A model generated the notes under the pieces. The model searched no databases. It was not told where the DNA came from and worked only from the letters and a program-made list of their open reading frames with translations. DNA of 64,000 nt, taken from NCBI GenBank assembly GCA_036734945.1, contig DAIMXP010000029.1, positions 4,630-68,629 of the forward strand, in the 5' to 3' direction. The number at the start of each line of letters is the position of its first letter. Positions within the stretch are counted from its first letter, which is position 1. A program made the position numbers and the translations under genes. The DNA is from UBA4733 sp036734945. GTDB taxonomy: Bacteria > Chloroflexota > UBA4733. Of the stretch, positions 41,100-50,844 are shown in pieces.

Positions 41100-43610
41100 T
41101 CAAGCCTCCTCGTAAGTCCGGATCATCTCCGCATACCGTTCGGCCAACGCTACCGCGTGTTGTTCGGTTTCCGCTTCCGCCTGAACGTGGAAGACTGGCT
41201 TGTCGGCGTCCGGGACGATCACGATGGTGTCCAGGCCGGTGCTGAGGCGCACGCCTTGCGCTGACTTGCCGCCCATTTCCAGCGCCTGCTCGTGCAGCCG
41301 GCGCATCACCTTCCCCTTGTGTTCCCACGGGCAGTAGGCGTCGGTACTGGCGAGGAAATAGGGGGGCACTTCTGCCGCCATCTTGGAGAGTGTGCCGTCG
41401 GAGCGGATGAGCATCTCCAGCATCTTCACCGTCCCGAACAGCGCGTCGAAGCCCGCCGGCAGTTCCGGGAAAGCGAAGCCGCCGGCGCCATCGCCGACCA
41501 ACACCAGATCTGATTGCATCGTCGCGCCGCTCACGACGACAGGGTCAGGCGCCAGGGTGCGCACACCGTTGCCGTCGGCTGTCGCCAGGGCGCCGATCAG
41601 GCGCGGGGCGTTCAACGGCACGCCGATCTCCGTCGACGGCGTGCCGCCGTGCCAGGAAAGCAACATCATAACGGCCAGGGCGTGCCAGGGCGGCAGCACC
41701 ATCCCCTGCTCGCTGACAATGGTCATGCGTGTGCCACTGTAGTTGAACAGCACGCCCGCCGTTGCCCCGACTGCCTTCGTGACGGCACTGAGCGTGCGCA
41801 GGTGCGTCGCGATGTTGGCCTCGGACCGCGTTTCCGGCTCGCCGGGAATGGCGTTGAGCTCGATCAGTTTGCAGCCGGCCTCCCGGAACAGCCGTTGGCC
41901 CAGGGGGGCGAAGAGGCCACTGAAAAAGTCGACAACGATGGTCGGGCGTTCGCCTTCCAACAATGGTCGGTCGACGCGCTGCAGGAAGGCGGCGCGATAG
42001 CGCTCCTCGGCCACCGCCAGTGGCTCGGGGCCGGCGTAGATCGCGCCTAAGCGGTCGGCCGGCACGCGCCGCACGTCTTCCCGGACGTAGACGTTGGCGA
42101 TCTTGCGCTCCGCGTTCTTGCTGACGTCGGCGCCATTGGCATCGAACAGCTTGATGTCCACGACGCGGGGGTCGAAGGGCGACATGCGCACGTGGATGCC
42201 GCCGCCGGCCCGGCTCAGGCGCGTTTCGTGACGGGCCACCGGGATCGGCAACGTTGAGGTATCCAGCACGTCGATGCCGGCAGAGGGCAGACCGGAAATG
42301 ATGGCGCGCTTGATCATGCGGGCGCCCTTGGAGTTGCCCCGGTTGACCAGCACCGTGCCGCCCACGGGCAGCGTTGAACCATAGGCTGCGCCGACTTTGG
42401 CGGCCAGCTCCGGTGTCAACTCGACGTTCGCCAGCCCGCTGATGGTGGCGTGGCCGGCGAAGAGCGAACGCTTGGCACGACCTCCCCAGATCAGGCTGCT
42501 GCTGACCGTCGCCTGCTCCTCCACCTCCTTGTCCGGCCAGATCTTGACGTCGCTGCGCACAAGCGCACGTTCACCGATGGTGCAGCCATCACCGACCACC
42601 GCTCCCTGCGCCACAATGGCGCCGGTGCGGATGGAGCACTGCTTGCCGATGATGGCGCCGGTGATCGAAGCGGCGTTGGAGATCAGACAGTTGTTGAAGA
42701 TGATGCTGCGGTCTACCGTGGCGCCACTCTCGATGACCGTGTTGTCACCGATCACCACCGGACCGTGCAGCACCGTGCCGGAGCGTACCACGCAGCCTTC
42801 ACCCAGATACACTGCGCCAAAAGAGCGCACACCCGGTTCGACCATGGCACTGCGTGCCGCCATCATGCCATTGGTCTGGCGAGCCTGCGGCAACGGGAGG
42901 GCGACGCGACCCTCCGCTAAATCGAAGCTGGCCTTCAGGTAATCGGCCAGGCTGCCAACGTCACACCAGTAGCCTTCCGCGACATAGCCGAACATGGGGT
43001 CGCCGCGACTCAGCAACTGCGGGAAGACGTCGCTGCTGAAGTCGAAGGAGCGCCCGGCGGGAATCAGATCCAAGACCTTGGGGTCCAGTACATAAATACC
43101 CGTGTTGGCAGTATCGCTGAAGACCTCGCCCCAGCTCGGCTTCTCCTGGAAACGTTGTACGGCGCCGTCGGTGTCGGTGATGACCACCCCGTATTCCAGT
43201 GGGTTGTTGACGTGAACGAGTACCAGGGTAGCCTGGGCCCGACGATCCTGGTGGTAGCGGATGACCCTGGTCAGGTCGATGTCCGTCAGGGCATCGCCGC
43301 TGATAATCAGGAAAGGCTCGTCCAGCATGTGTTGCGCGTTCTTGACGCTGCCGGCGGTGCCGAGCGGCGTCTCTTCCAGGGCATAGCGGATGTGGACACC
43401 GAAGTCGGCGCCGTCGCCGAAGTAGTCCTCGATCACGCTGGCCATGTAATGCACCGTCACGACGATCTCCGTGATGTGGTGCCGCTTGAGCAGCGTAATA
43501 ATGTGCTCCATCACCGGCACGTTCAGGATGGGCATCATCGGCTTGGGACGGCCCAGAGTGAGCGGCCGCAAGCGGGAACCTTCGCCACCCGCCATAACCA
43601 CAGCAATCAT
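41100..43610 (-). CDS. Nucleotidyltransferase-phosphomannomutase fusion protein
   Basis: 836 residues from MIAVVMAGGEGSRLRPLT. Domain order: sugar-nucleotidyltransferase (about 1-235; GGEGSRLRPL, ISGDALTDI, YWCDVGSLADY), left-handed beta-helix hexapeptide repeats (about 255-370; VVIGDNTVIESGATV, SIRTGAIVAQ) and a phosphomannomutase-like region (about 385-836). It is usually annotated as mannose-1-phosphate guanylyltransferase. The mutase part has MSPFDPRVVDI where active enzymes have the TASHNP-type phosphoserine loop, so mutase activity is doubtful. It would supply an activated sugar for glycans, together with the glycosyltransferase upstream on the same strand. Confidence 0.88.
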   Translation of the reverse strand: MIAVVMAGGEGSRLRPLTLGRPKPMMPILNVPVMEHIITLLKRHHITEIVVTVHYMASVIEDYFGDGADFGVHIRYALEETPLGTAGSVKNAQHMLDEPFLIISGDALTDIDLTRVIRYHQDRRAQATLVLVHVNNPLEYGVVITDTDGAVQRFQEKPSWGEVFSDTANTGIYVLDPKVLDLIPAGRSFDFSSDVFPQLLSRGDPMFGYVAEGYWCDVGSLADYLKASFDLAEGRVALPLPQARQTNGMMAARSAMVEPGVRSFGAVYLGEGCVVRSGTVLHGPVVIGDNTVIESGATVDRSIIFNNCLISNAASITGAIIGKQCSIRTGAIVAQGAVVGDGCTIGERALVRSDVKIWPDKEVEEQATVSSSLIWGGRAKRSLFAGHATISGLANVELTPELAAKVGAAYGSTLPVGGTVLVNRGNSKGARMIKRAIISGLPSAGIDVLDTSTLPIPVARHETRLSRAGGGIHVRMSPFDPRVVDIKLFDANGADVSKNAERKIANVYVREDVRRVPADRLGAIYAGPEPLAVAEERYRAAFLQRVDRPLLEGERPTIVVDFFSGLFAPLGQRLFREAGCKLIELNAIPGEPETRSEANIATHLRTLSAVTKAVGATAGVLFNYSGTRMTIVSEQGMVLPPWHALAVMMLLSWHGGTPSTEIGVPLNAPRLIGALATADGNGVRTLAPDPVVVSGATMQSDLVLVGDGAGGFAFPELPAGFDALFGTVKMLEMLIRSDGTLSKMAAEVPPYFLASTDAYCPWEHKGKVMRRLHEQALEMGGKSAQGVRLSTGLDTIVIVPDADKPVFHVQAEAETEQHAVALAERYAEMIRTYEEA

Positions 43611-43725
43611 CGCCTGCCTACCTCTCGCTACGCTGCCTACTGCGCGGCGCCGGCTTGAGACACGCCGCTCCGACAATGATAGTGCGCGCCGAACTGCTGC
43701 GCAAAGCCGACAGCCATAGGAACTC

Positions 43726-44457
43726 CTACGAGGTCCTCAGCCGCCAAAGGTGCTGGAGAAACAGCTTGCCGACGCGGAAGTCGGCCTTGCTGTTGCCGAC
43801 CGCCCGGCGCCGGAAGCGGTACGGCACCTCGACCAACTGCCGGCGTGGGCAGCGAATCAACAGTTCGAGCGAAATCTTGAAGCCGAGTGGGCAGAGCACA
43901 ATACCGGCGGTGATCTCCCGGCGAACCAGCAAGAAGCCGGAAAGAGGATCCCGGACCTGCCGGAGGCGCCGCGGAAAGAGCGCCTTGCTCACCCACTTGC
44001 AGCCGAGCGAAAAGAACGTGCGCAGCGGGCCGGCCAGCCCTTCGCTGCTGCCCCCGGGCATGTAGCGGCAGGCCATGACGACGTCGGCCTGGGTGCGCCG
44101 CGCTGCCGCCAGCAGTTCGGGAATTTTCTCCGGCGGATGCTGCATATCGGCGTCGATGACGCAGACATACTCAGCCGTTGAGTGTGCCAGGCCGTCGGTC
44201 ACGGCGCCGGCCAGGCCGCCCCAACGTTGCGCTCCCGCGGCGCGGTGGATGTAGCGCACATGCAGGTCCGTACGGGCGGCAAGACCGGCCAGCACGGCCG
44301 GCGTGCCATCGTCGCTGTCGTCCACGAACAGCAACTCATAGCATTCCCCCGCCAGCGCCGCCTGCACCGCGCGCGCCAACAGCGGAGCACTCTCTTCTTC
44401 GTTGCGGCTTGGCGCAATGACGGTCAAGGTGAGCGCTGCCGGTCCGTCACTCTGCAT
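43726..44457 (-). CDS. Family 2 glycosyltransferase, polyprenol-phosphate mannosyltransferase-like
   Basis: 243 residues with GAGGGG before the ATG. The GT2 fold shows TVIAPSRNEEE, LLFVDDSDDGTPAV, the DxD-type motif VIDADMQHPPEKI and GFKISLELL followed by EVPYRFRRRAVGNSK, as in DPM1-like enzymes. It probably transfers a sugar from GDP or UDP to a lipid phosphate at the membrane. The C-terminal membrane segments of larger DPM proteins are absent. It lies 115 bp upstream of the nucleotidyltransferase gene in the same direction. Confidence 0.88.
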   Translation of the reverse strand: MQSDGPAALTLTVIAPSRNEEESAPLLARAVQAALAGECYELLFVDDSDDGTPAVLAGLAARTDLHVRYIHRAAGAQRWGGLAGAVTDGLAHSTAEYVCVIDADMQHPPEKIPELLAAARRTQADVVMACRYMPGGSSEGLAGPLRTFFSLGCKWVSKALFPRRLRQVRDPLSGFLLVRREITAGIVLCPLGFKISLELLIRCPRRQLVEVPYRFRRRAVGNSKADFRVGKLFLQHLWRLRTS

Positions 44458-44528
44458 ATCGCTGCCCCTCTGCGCTCGTCAGACGTGCAGTGTACCGCCG
44501 GGTCCTCTCCCGGCCCTGCGGGGCCACC

Positions 44529-46223
44529 CTACACCGGCACCCTCGCCTCGCTGGGCAGTAGCGAGGCGTCAGCGGCAACCACTTCCGGGAGCAGGGGAAA
44601 TGGGGCGACGGTCGCAGGCGGTGCGATAGAGTGCAATGGCACCGTGAAGCTGAAGGTACTGCCGGCGCCCAGTGAACTTTGCAGCTCGATGCTGCTGCCG
44701 TGCAGTTGGGCCAGGCGGCGGGTAATGGCGAGGCCAAGGCCCGTGCCGCCATAACGCCGCGAGGTGCTCCCATCGGCCTGACGGAACTCTTCGAAGATCA
44801 ACTCGTGCGCCGCGGGTGCAATACCGATACCGGTGTCGCGCACGGTGAAGCGGACTCGCTCACCTTCCAGTCCAACGAGCAGGGCGACATGCCCCACCTC
44901 GGTGAACTTTACAGCGTTGGAGAGCAGGTTCAAGAGCATCTGTCCAAGGCGCGTGGGGTCGCCCCAGCACACTTCCACGCTGGCAGCAACTGCGCTTTGG
45001 AGCGACAGCTTTTTGGCATTCGCCATTGGCTCGAGCGTGGTGAGCACGCTTCGCACGACGTCCTTCACTTTGATCTGTTGCCAGTGGAGTTCCACACGGC
45101 CCGCCTCGATCTTGGAGAGGTCCAGGATATCATTGATAATCGCCAGCAACGACTCGGCACTTTGGACCACCCGGTGTACGTCCTGGCGCTGTTCGTCCAC
45201 AAGGGGGCCATCAATGCCTTCCAACAGGACATGCGAATAGCCAATGATCGAATTCATGGGAGTGCGCAACTCGTGACTCATGTTTGCCAGAAACTCGCTC
45301 TTCAGGCGATTGGCGCGAGCCAGGGCGACGTTGCTCTCCCGCAACTGCAGCAAGGTCTCGAAGTGCTCGTACCCCACACTAATCAGGCGGGCGAGGGTCT
45401 CCAACAGCGCGCGTTGCTCGATGTGGGAGCGTTGATCTGGTGACTCATCCGCGGCAAAGTAGAGTTCGACTGCACCGATGGTGCGCCCTTGTTCCTGAAC
45501 CGGGAAGGCGAGTGCCCGCGTGATAGCCAGATGGTCCAGCAGAGTCCTCGCTTCGTCCGGCACGTCCGCTGGGCTAATCCAGCGATTGCTGATCTTCGTG
45601 TCGGTCAGCGCCTGCGCCAGCGGCGTCCCGGTGCAGGGCAACGCCATCACCAACGTCTGCCCCAGTTGCTGGAAGCCATCTCCATTCCCTCCGGCATGGG
45701 CGACCGAAGGCGCCTGCCCCGGTCCCACACCCGACACAAAAATGCCCCCCGTGGCGCGCATAATTTTGACAAGGCTGGCGATCATGCGTTGCTCGAACTG
45801 CGTCGGGTCAAGCGTGTCGATGATGGTCCTGGCGACAGTATTCAGGGTTTCCAGGTCCGAGAGGCGATAGTACACGCTGATTCGTTCACGTTGGAGTGAA
45901 TCGACCATACTCTGAAAGGCTGCCGCCAGCCAGCGGACACCGCCATCGGTGGCGCCGTCGAGCTCCGAGTCTGGTGGGACGCCGGCAACCTGCAACGCCT
46001 GGCGACCGAGTTCGGTCAGGACAGCGTTCGTCGTCTTTTCAGCCCGATAGGCAGCACGCACGTTGGCAACGGTAAAGGCGATGGCAATGAGCAGCAGCAC
46101 CAGGATGGCAATAGCGAGCGACAGGAGCGTGCCGTGTTCACCCGGCATCTGGAAGAGCACGAGGACCGTGCAAGCCATGCAGGCCAGCGGAAAGGCTGCC
46201 AGAAAGGTAAAGCGGATCAGCAT
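44529..46223 (-). CDS. Membrane sensor histidine kinase with GAF domain
   Basis: 564 residues. Two membrane helices lie at about 3-24 and 33-54, joined by a very short outside loop, so sensing is probably not periplasmic. A GAF-like domain follows (about 125-290), then HisKA with the phospho-acceptor His317 in FLANMSHELRTPMNSIIGY and an HATPase domain with NLLSNAVKF, DTGIGIAP and GGTGLGL. GGGGAG precedes the ATG. It is divergent from a single-domain response regulator, its likely partner. Confidence 0.93.
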   Translation of the reverse strand: MLIRFTFLAAFPLACMACTVLVLFQMPGEHGTLLSLAIAILVLLLIAIAFTVANVRAAYRAEKTTNAVLTELGRQALQVAGVPPDSELDGATDGGVRWLAAAFQSMVDSLQRERISVYYRLSDLETLNTVARTIIDTLDPTQFEQRMIASLVKIMRATGGIFVSGVGPGQAPSVAHAGGNGDGFQQLGQTLVMALPCTGTPLAQALTDTKISNRWISPADVPDEARTLLDHLAITRALAFPVQEQGRTIGAVELYFAADESPDQRSHIEQRALLETLARLISVGYEHFETLLQLRESNVALARANRLKSEFLANMSHELRTPMNSIIGYSHVLLEGIDGPLVDEQRQDVHRVVQSAESLLAIINDILDLSKIEAGRVELHWQQIKVKDVVRSVLTTLEPMANAKKLSLQSAVAASVEVCWGDPTRLGQMLLNLLSNAVKFTEVGHVALLVGLEGERVRFTVRDTGIGIAPAAHELIFEEFRQADGSTSRRYGGTGLGLAITRRLAQLHGSSIELQSSLGAGSTFSFTVPLHSIAPPATVAPFPLLPEVVAADASLLPSEARVPV

Positions 46224-46462
46224 ACGCTCCCCATCCGCGTCTGCCGGAGCAAACGGCCCCTGCCATCCAGCCCCCGGCAGTAGCCATGACTCGGCTTGAC
46301 CGACGCATAATTACACTATACATTTCGACATTGGACATGAATTGACGCTCCGCCCCCCCCGTTTGTGCTATCCAGGGACAGCGGATATTCTGGGAGTCCG
46401 GCTCGCTCGTACAGTGGAAAGCAGTCGGCTCCGCTGGCGCGAAAGCAGTTGAGGTTGAGTAC

Positions 46463-46849
46463 ATGGCGCAGCGTATCCTCGTCGTTGACGACGACAACAG
46501 CAACCTGGAGCTGGCCCGCAAAATTCTGGGGGCGGGTGGCTACGAAGTACTGCTCGCCCACGATGGCCGCGAGGCGGTCAGCGTTGCCCTCAGCACGCTC
46601 CCCGACCTCATCCTCATGGACCTGTCCCTACCCGGCCTCAACGGCTGGGAGGCTGTGCAGCAGATACGCAGCGGCACGACGCATCCGATCCCAATCGTTG
46701 CCCTGACCGCCCATGCCATGGCCGGTGATCGCGAGCAGGCGCTGGCAGCAGGCTGCACCGAATACCTCGCCAAGCCATATAAGCCGTCGGAATTGCGCGC
46801 CAAGATCAGTAGCCTGCTGCCCAATACCAAGGAGGGGGCTGGCGACTAA
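46463..46849 (+). CDS. Single-domain response regulator
   Basis: 128 residues of one receiver domain and nothing else. The acidic pocket is LVVDDDN, the phospho-acceptor Asp53 is in LILMDLSLPG, the switch Thr in IVALTAHAM and Lys in YLAKPYKPSEL. As it has no output domain it acts by protein contact, like CheY or DivK. It is divergent from the histidine kinase across 239 bp. Its stop codon lies in the left arm of an inverted repeat. Confidence 0.93.
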   Translation: MAQRILVVDDDNSNLELARKILGAGGYEVLLAHDGREAVSVALSTLPDLILMDLSLPGLNGWEAVQQIRSGTTHPIPIVALTAHAMAGDREQALAAGCTEYLAKPYKPSELRAKISSLLPNTKEGAGD

Positions 46850-46988
46850 AGTCGCGCCTACGAACGGGCTAATGGTCAGCCTGCGGCTGCCGGCACCTGC
46901 GCGGGCTGTGAACGAGTCACCGAAGGCTGGTATCCAGTCCGCGAAGGCGGACTTTGCTCCTTCGTAGGCGCGACTTTAGTCGCCAGCC
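46837..46988. repeat. Dispersed inverted repeat (GGCTGGCGACT family), copy 1
   Basis: Arms 46837-46864 and 46961-46988 are exact 28-bp reverse complements around 96 bases that hold smaller palindromes (GTCCGCGAAGGCGGAC). The stop of the response regulator (46847-46849) lies in the left arm. A second member of the same family is at 57430-57536. Confidence 0.9.
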
Positions 46989-47027
46989 GTCGCCACGCGA
47001 CCAAGGTAGACCAGTCACGTATCATGC

Positions 47028-48779
47028 ATGCAGCGGCGTTCGCTTGCCCCGCACAGGTCCACCGCCATGCTGCTGCTCGCTGTTGCTTTTGTTGCCGGTG
47101 TGCTGACCGTGCTGTCACCGTGCATCTTGCCGGTGTTGCCAATCATCCTCTCCGCCGGGGCGACCGGCAACCGGCGGCGGCCCCTCGGTGTGGGTGTCGG
47201 CTTCATTGCCAGCTTCACGTTCTCGGCGGCCTTGCTTGCCGCCCTGATCGCCGCCACCGGGTTGCCGACAGGCGCACTGCGGCTGCTGGCGATCGCAGTG
47301 ATCCTCATGATGGGGGGCGTGTTGCTCCTGCCTGCCCTGCGCGACCGCATGGAGGTGACGCTAGGCCGTCTGGGCCAACTGCTGCCGCAACCGCCGTCCA
47401 CGCGACGCGGCGGTTTCCGCAGCGGCCTGCTGGTGGGGCTGAGCGCCGGCCTGGTCTGCGCCCCCTGCGCCGGGCCGGTACTCACCGCGGTAGCGACGTT
47501 GGCCGCCGTCAGTCGCATCTCAGCCGGACTGATCGCCGTCGCCGCCGCCTATGCTACGGGCCTGGCCATACCGTTGACGGCCGTGGGATTCGGCACGCAA
47601 GCGTTGACGCGTCGCCTGCGTTGGACAGCAAGCGTCGTGACGCCCCTGGCCGGTGTCCTGCTGCTCCTGACCGGCGTCGGGCTGGCGCTCGGCCTGGATC
47701 AACGGGCGGAACTGTGGGCGGCCTCCGCCACCAGTTGGACCGGCGCGCTGCGGGCGATAGAGGAAAAGCCGGCAGTGGTAGTGCAACTGGCCCGGCTGCG
47801 CGGTCAGGATGTGCAGGCGCCCAGCAATCTGCCGGCGCTGCAGAACTATGGCCCGGTCACGGAGTTCGTCGGCCTCACCAACTGGATGAATGGACCGGCC
47901 CTCACCATGCAGGGGCTGCGCGGAAAGGTCGTCCTGGTGGACTTCTGGACCTACTCCTGCGTCAACTGCGTACGGGAACTGCCCCACGTGGAGGCATGGT
48001 ACCAACGTTACGCGGCGGACGGCTTCGTTGCCATCGGCATCCATACGCCGGAGTTCTCCTTTGAGCACGATCCGGCCAACGTGGCGGACGCCGTAAAGAT
48101 GCAGCACATTACCTTCCCGGTAGCGCTGGACAACAGCATCGCCACCTGGAACGCCTACCGCAACCTCTTCTGGCCGGAGATGTACCTGATTGACGCCAAC
48201 GGCATAGTCAAGTACATCCACGCCGGGGAGGGCGATTATCCGGCGACGGAGGCCGGCATTCGCACGTTGCTGGCCGAGGCCGGGCACGCTCCCACGCAGG
48301 GCTGGACGGGAACCCCCGACACCTCGCCGCAGGTCTTCGATATCACCGCCGAGACCTATCTGGGCGCCGACCATTTGCACACGCTCGCCTCACCGCAGAA
48401 CGCCCAGCCAGGCGTGGCGATGGTGTATTCCCTGCCCGCCAGGCTCAGCACCGGCAGTGTCGCCTTGCAGGGAACCTGGACCCTCCAACCGGAGTACGTC
48501 CAGTCCGACAGCGCCGGCACGTTGGCGCTCAACTTCTACGCTGATCGCGTCTATCTCGTGCTCACACCGGCCGCCGCGGGCCAGGTCGTCGACGTTCAGC
48601 TTGATGGCGTCCCAATTCTGGCGGCCCAGGCAGGCGCCGACGTGCAGCAGAGTCACCTGACGCTCGACGTGCCGCGTCTCTATCGCGTTGTCGACCTGCA
48701 CGGCCCCCCGGCCAGGCACGAACTGCGCTTGCAGTTCGGCACGCCGGGGGCGCAAGCCTACTCCTTCACCTTCGGGTGA
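47028..48779 (+). CDS. DipZ-like CcdA-thioredoxin fusion protein
   Basis: 583 residues. Residues about 14-230 form a CcdA/DsbD membrane domain with its two redox cysteines in LSPCILPVLP and VCAPCAGPVL. A thioredoxin-like extracellular domain follows (about 290-430), with the active site WTYSCVNCVRELPHV and the fold segment FPVALDNSIATW. The C-terminal 150 residues form a beta-rich module as in mycobacterial DipZ. The protein carries electrons across the membrane to reduce exported thiols. ATG 47028 is used; ATG 47067 (MLLLAVAF) is a possible shorter start. Confidence 0.92.
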   Translation: MQRRSLAPHRSTAMLLLAVAFVAGVLTVLSPCILPVLPIILSAGATGNRRRPLGVGVGFIASFTFSAALLAALIAATGLPTGALRLLAIAVILMMGGVLLLPALRDRMEVTLGRLGQLLPQPPSTRRGGFRSGLLVGLSAGLVCAPCAGPVLTAVATLAAVSRISAGLIAVAAAYATGLAIPLTAVGFGTQALTRRLRWTASVVTPLAGVLLLLTGVGLALGLDQRAELWAASATSWTGALRAIEEKPAVVVQLARLRGQDVQAPSNLPALQNYGPVTEFVGLTNWMNGPALTMQGLRGKVVLVDFWTYSCVNCVRELPHVEAWYQRYAADGFVAIGIHTPEFSFEHDPANVADAVKMQHITFPVALDNSIATWNAYRNLFWPEMYLIDANGIVKYIHAGEGDYPATEAGIRTLLAEAGHAPTQGWTGTPDTSPQVFDITAETYLGADHLHTLASPQNAQPGVAMVYSLPARLSTGSVALQGTWTLQPEYVQSDSAGTLALNFYADRVYLVLTPAAAGQVVDVQLDGVPILAAQAGADVQQSHLTLDVPRLYRVVDLHGPPARHELRLQFGTPGAQAYSFTFG

Positions 48780-48780
48780 G

Positions 48781-50727
48781 CTACCCCTTCACGCTCCCCG
48801 CCGTCAGGCCGCCCACCATGTAGCGCTGGGCGAGGCCATAGATCACGACGACGGGAATGGCCATCATCAACGATGCGGCCATCAGTTGGCCCTGCGGGTA
48901 GGTGTCGCCGAAGATCATCTGGGCCATGCCCACCGGCAGGGTGAGCACCTTGCTGCTCTGCAGCAGGATGTAGGCCAGGAAGAACTCGTTCCAGGCGCCG
49001 GTGATGGCGAACAGCGTCACTGCAAAGAGGGCAGGCTTGGAAAGCGGCAGGATGAGTTTGAAGAAGGTCTGCGCCCGCGTGGCGCCGTCGATCATGGCGG
49101 CGTCTTCCAACTCTTCCGGGATGGAGCGGTAGTAACTCATCAGCAGCCAGCAGGCAAAGGGCAGCGTGAAACTGGGGTAGGCCAGCATCAGCGCTTGCAG
49201 GGTGTTGACCAGATGCAGCATCGACATGATCTGGTACAAGGGGATCAGCATGGCGACGCCGGGCATCATGTAGGTGAGCAGCAGCATCGTGGCGAAGAAA
49301 CTGGAGCCCCGCCAGCGCAGCCGGGCCAGCGCGTAGGCGCCGGCAGCGGAGGCCAATACGCCGACGAACACCGAGACCACCGCGACCTGGATGGTGTTCA
49401 GGAACCAGTGCAGGAAGTCGGTCTCAAAGAGCAGCGAGTTGATCTGGTGCATCGTCCAGGGCGCCGGCCAGAAGAGGGAAAGCGCCTGCTGGATCTGGCC
49501 ATCGGTCTTGAAGGAGGTGACGATCATCCAGTAGAACGGCATCAACTCAAAGAGCAGCAGCAGCGTCAGTAGCGTGCCGGCGGCAATCGTACCGGCTCGC
49601 CGGGCGGCGCGGGCGCCAACGAGCGGTTGACCCGGCGCGGGGTGCGTCACGAGGCGGATGAGGCGCGGGATGCTGCCCAGGGCGACCTCGCCGCCATCGA
49701 GCAGCGTGTTGATCACCCAGGCCAGCGGGCGCAGCGCCAAACTGAGGATGCGTACCTTCTTGTTTTCCGACGGGTCGGCTTTGGTATCGGAGCGCAGGTA
49801 GCTACCCAGCAGCCAGATGAAGAAGCCAAAGACAGGCACCAGGAAGAGCGCCATCGCCACGCCGGAGCCGAAGTTGAGGGCGTTGAAGGCCCGTTCATAG
49901 ACGAGGATGCCGACGACGCGCGTCGCGTCCAGCGGACCACCGCTGGTCATCAGGTAAATCGCCCCGAAGTTGTTCATCGTAGCGATCCAGGAGAGCAGTT
50001 CCGCCACGATGATGGTATAGCGCAGGCCGGGGATCGTGATGTAGCGAAAACGGTGCCAGGCGTTGGCGCCGTCAATAGAAGCAGCATCGTACTGTTCGGC
50101 GTCGATCGACTTGAGACCGGCCAGTTGGGTGATGGTGAAGAAAGGAATGCCCGCCCAGACGTTGACGACGATCACTGCCCAGAGGGCGGTCGCCGGGTTG
50201 CCCAGGAAGGCAAGGTTCGGTGAGCCGATGTGGAAAAAGCCGAGGATGCTGTCGAAGCCGCCAAAGAGCGGATCGTAGAGCGCCAGCCAGACGAGTGCCT
50301 GCACCACTTGCGGCACAATCCACGGCAACAGGATCAGGGCAGCCCAGAGGCTGCGCCAGCGACGCGAGTTGTGAATGAGCAAGGCGGCCATGATGCCTAG
50401 TGCCAGCTTGAACACTTCCGCCCAGAAGGTGAACTTGACAGTCAAGCCGAGCGCACTGAGAAAGTCCGCGTCGTGCAACAGCGCTGCGTAGTTCGCCAAG
50501 CCGATCCAGGGGCCAATGGTGAGTGTGCTGCCGATGGTGTTGGTGAAGCTGACGTAGACGCCTTGCAGGAACGGCCAGGCGTCGAGGAGGAAGAGCAAAA
50601 TCAGGGTAGGCGCGAAGAAGAGCCAGGCGGCCTTCCAGTCGCGCCCGAGAAAATGGTCAAGGCCCGAACGCCGGATGGTCGGCACGTGTACCGCTTCGGT
50701 ACGGATGCGAGCCTGTTCAGTAGCCAT
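48781..50727 (-). CDS. Sugar ABC transporter permease, MalF-MalG-type fusion
   Basis: 648 residues, about twice a normal permease. The first half (about 30-315) is MalF-like with the ATPase-contact EAA loop EQYDAASIDG (211-220); a linker of some 65 residues follows; the second half (about 375-648) is MalG-like with its own EAA loop ELEDAAMIDG (539-548) and the terminal MVGGLTAGSVKG. No stop or frame break separates them, so both subunits of the channel are one chain. GAGGAGG precedes the ATG. The lipoprotein gene lies upstream. No ATPase gene is near, so a shared MsiK-type ATPase is expected elsewhere. Confidence 0.92.
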   Translation of the reverse strand: MATEQARIRTEAVHVPTIRRSGLDHFLGRDWKAAWLFFAPTLILLFLLDAWPFLQGVYVSFTNTIGSTLTIGPWIGLANYAALLHDADFLSALGLTVKFTFWAEVFKLALGIMAALLIHNSRRWRSLWAALILLPWIVPQVVQALVWLALYDPLFGGFDSILGFFHIGSPNLAFLGNPATALWAVIVVNVWAGIPFFTITQLAGLKSIDAEQYDAASIDGANAWHRFRYITIPGLRYTIIVAELLSWIATMNNFGAIYLMTSGGPLDATRVVGILVYERAFNALNFGSGVAMALFLVPVFGFFIWLLGSYLRSDTKADPSENKKVRILSLALRPLAWVINTLLDGGEVALGSIPRLIRLVTHPAPGQPLVGARAARRAGTIAAGTLLTLLLLFELMPFYWMIVTSFKTDGQIQQALSLFWPAPWTMHQINSLLFETDFLHWFLNTIQVAVVSVFVGVLASAAGAYALARLRWRGSSFFATMLLLTYMMPGVAMLIPLYQIMSMLHLVNTLQALMLAYPSFTLPFACWLLMSYYRSIPEELEDAAMIDGATRAQTFFKLILPLSKPALFAVTLFAITGAWNEFFLAYILLQSSKVLTLPVGMAQMIFGDTYPQGQLMAASLMMAIPVVVIYGLAQRYMVGGLTAGSVKG

Positions 50728-50789
50728 GCGAAGCGCCTCCTCAATGGGTGACCGTCAACGTTCGGAAAGGGAGGGGTCACAGGCGGTGC

Positions 50790-50842
50790 TGCTTGGAGGG
50801 CGCGGGAGGTACCTATGCAGCAATTCCCGCGCCCTCCAAGCA
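50790..50842 (-). repeat. Perfect 18-bp hairpin between lipoprotein and permease genes
   Basis: Arms 50790-50807 and 50825-50842 are exact reverse complements around a 17-base loop, two bases after the stop of the lipoprotein gene. A hairpin in this place commonly protects the binding-protein mRNA and lowers expression of the permease downstream, giving an excess of binding protein. Confidence 0.85.
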
Positions 50843-50844
50843 CG

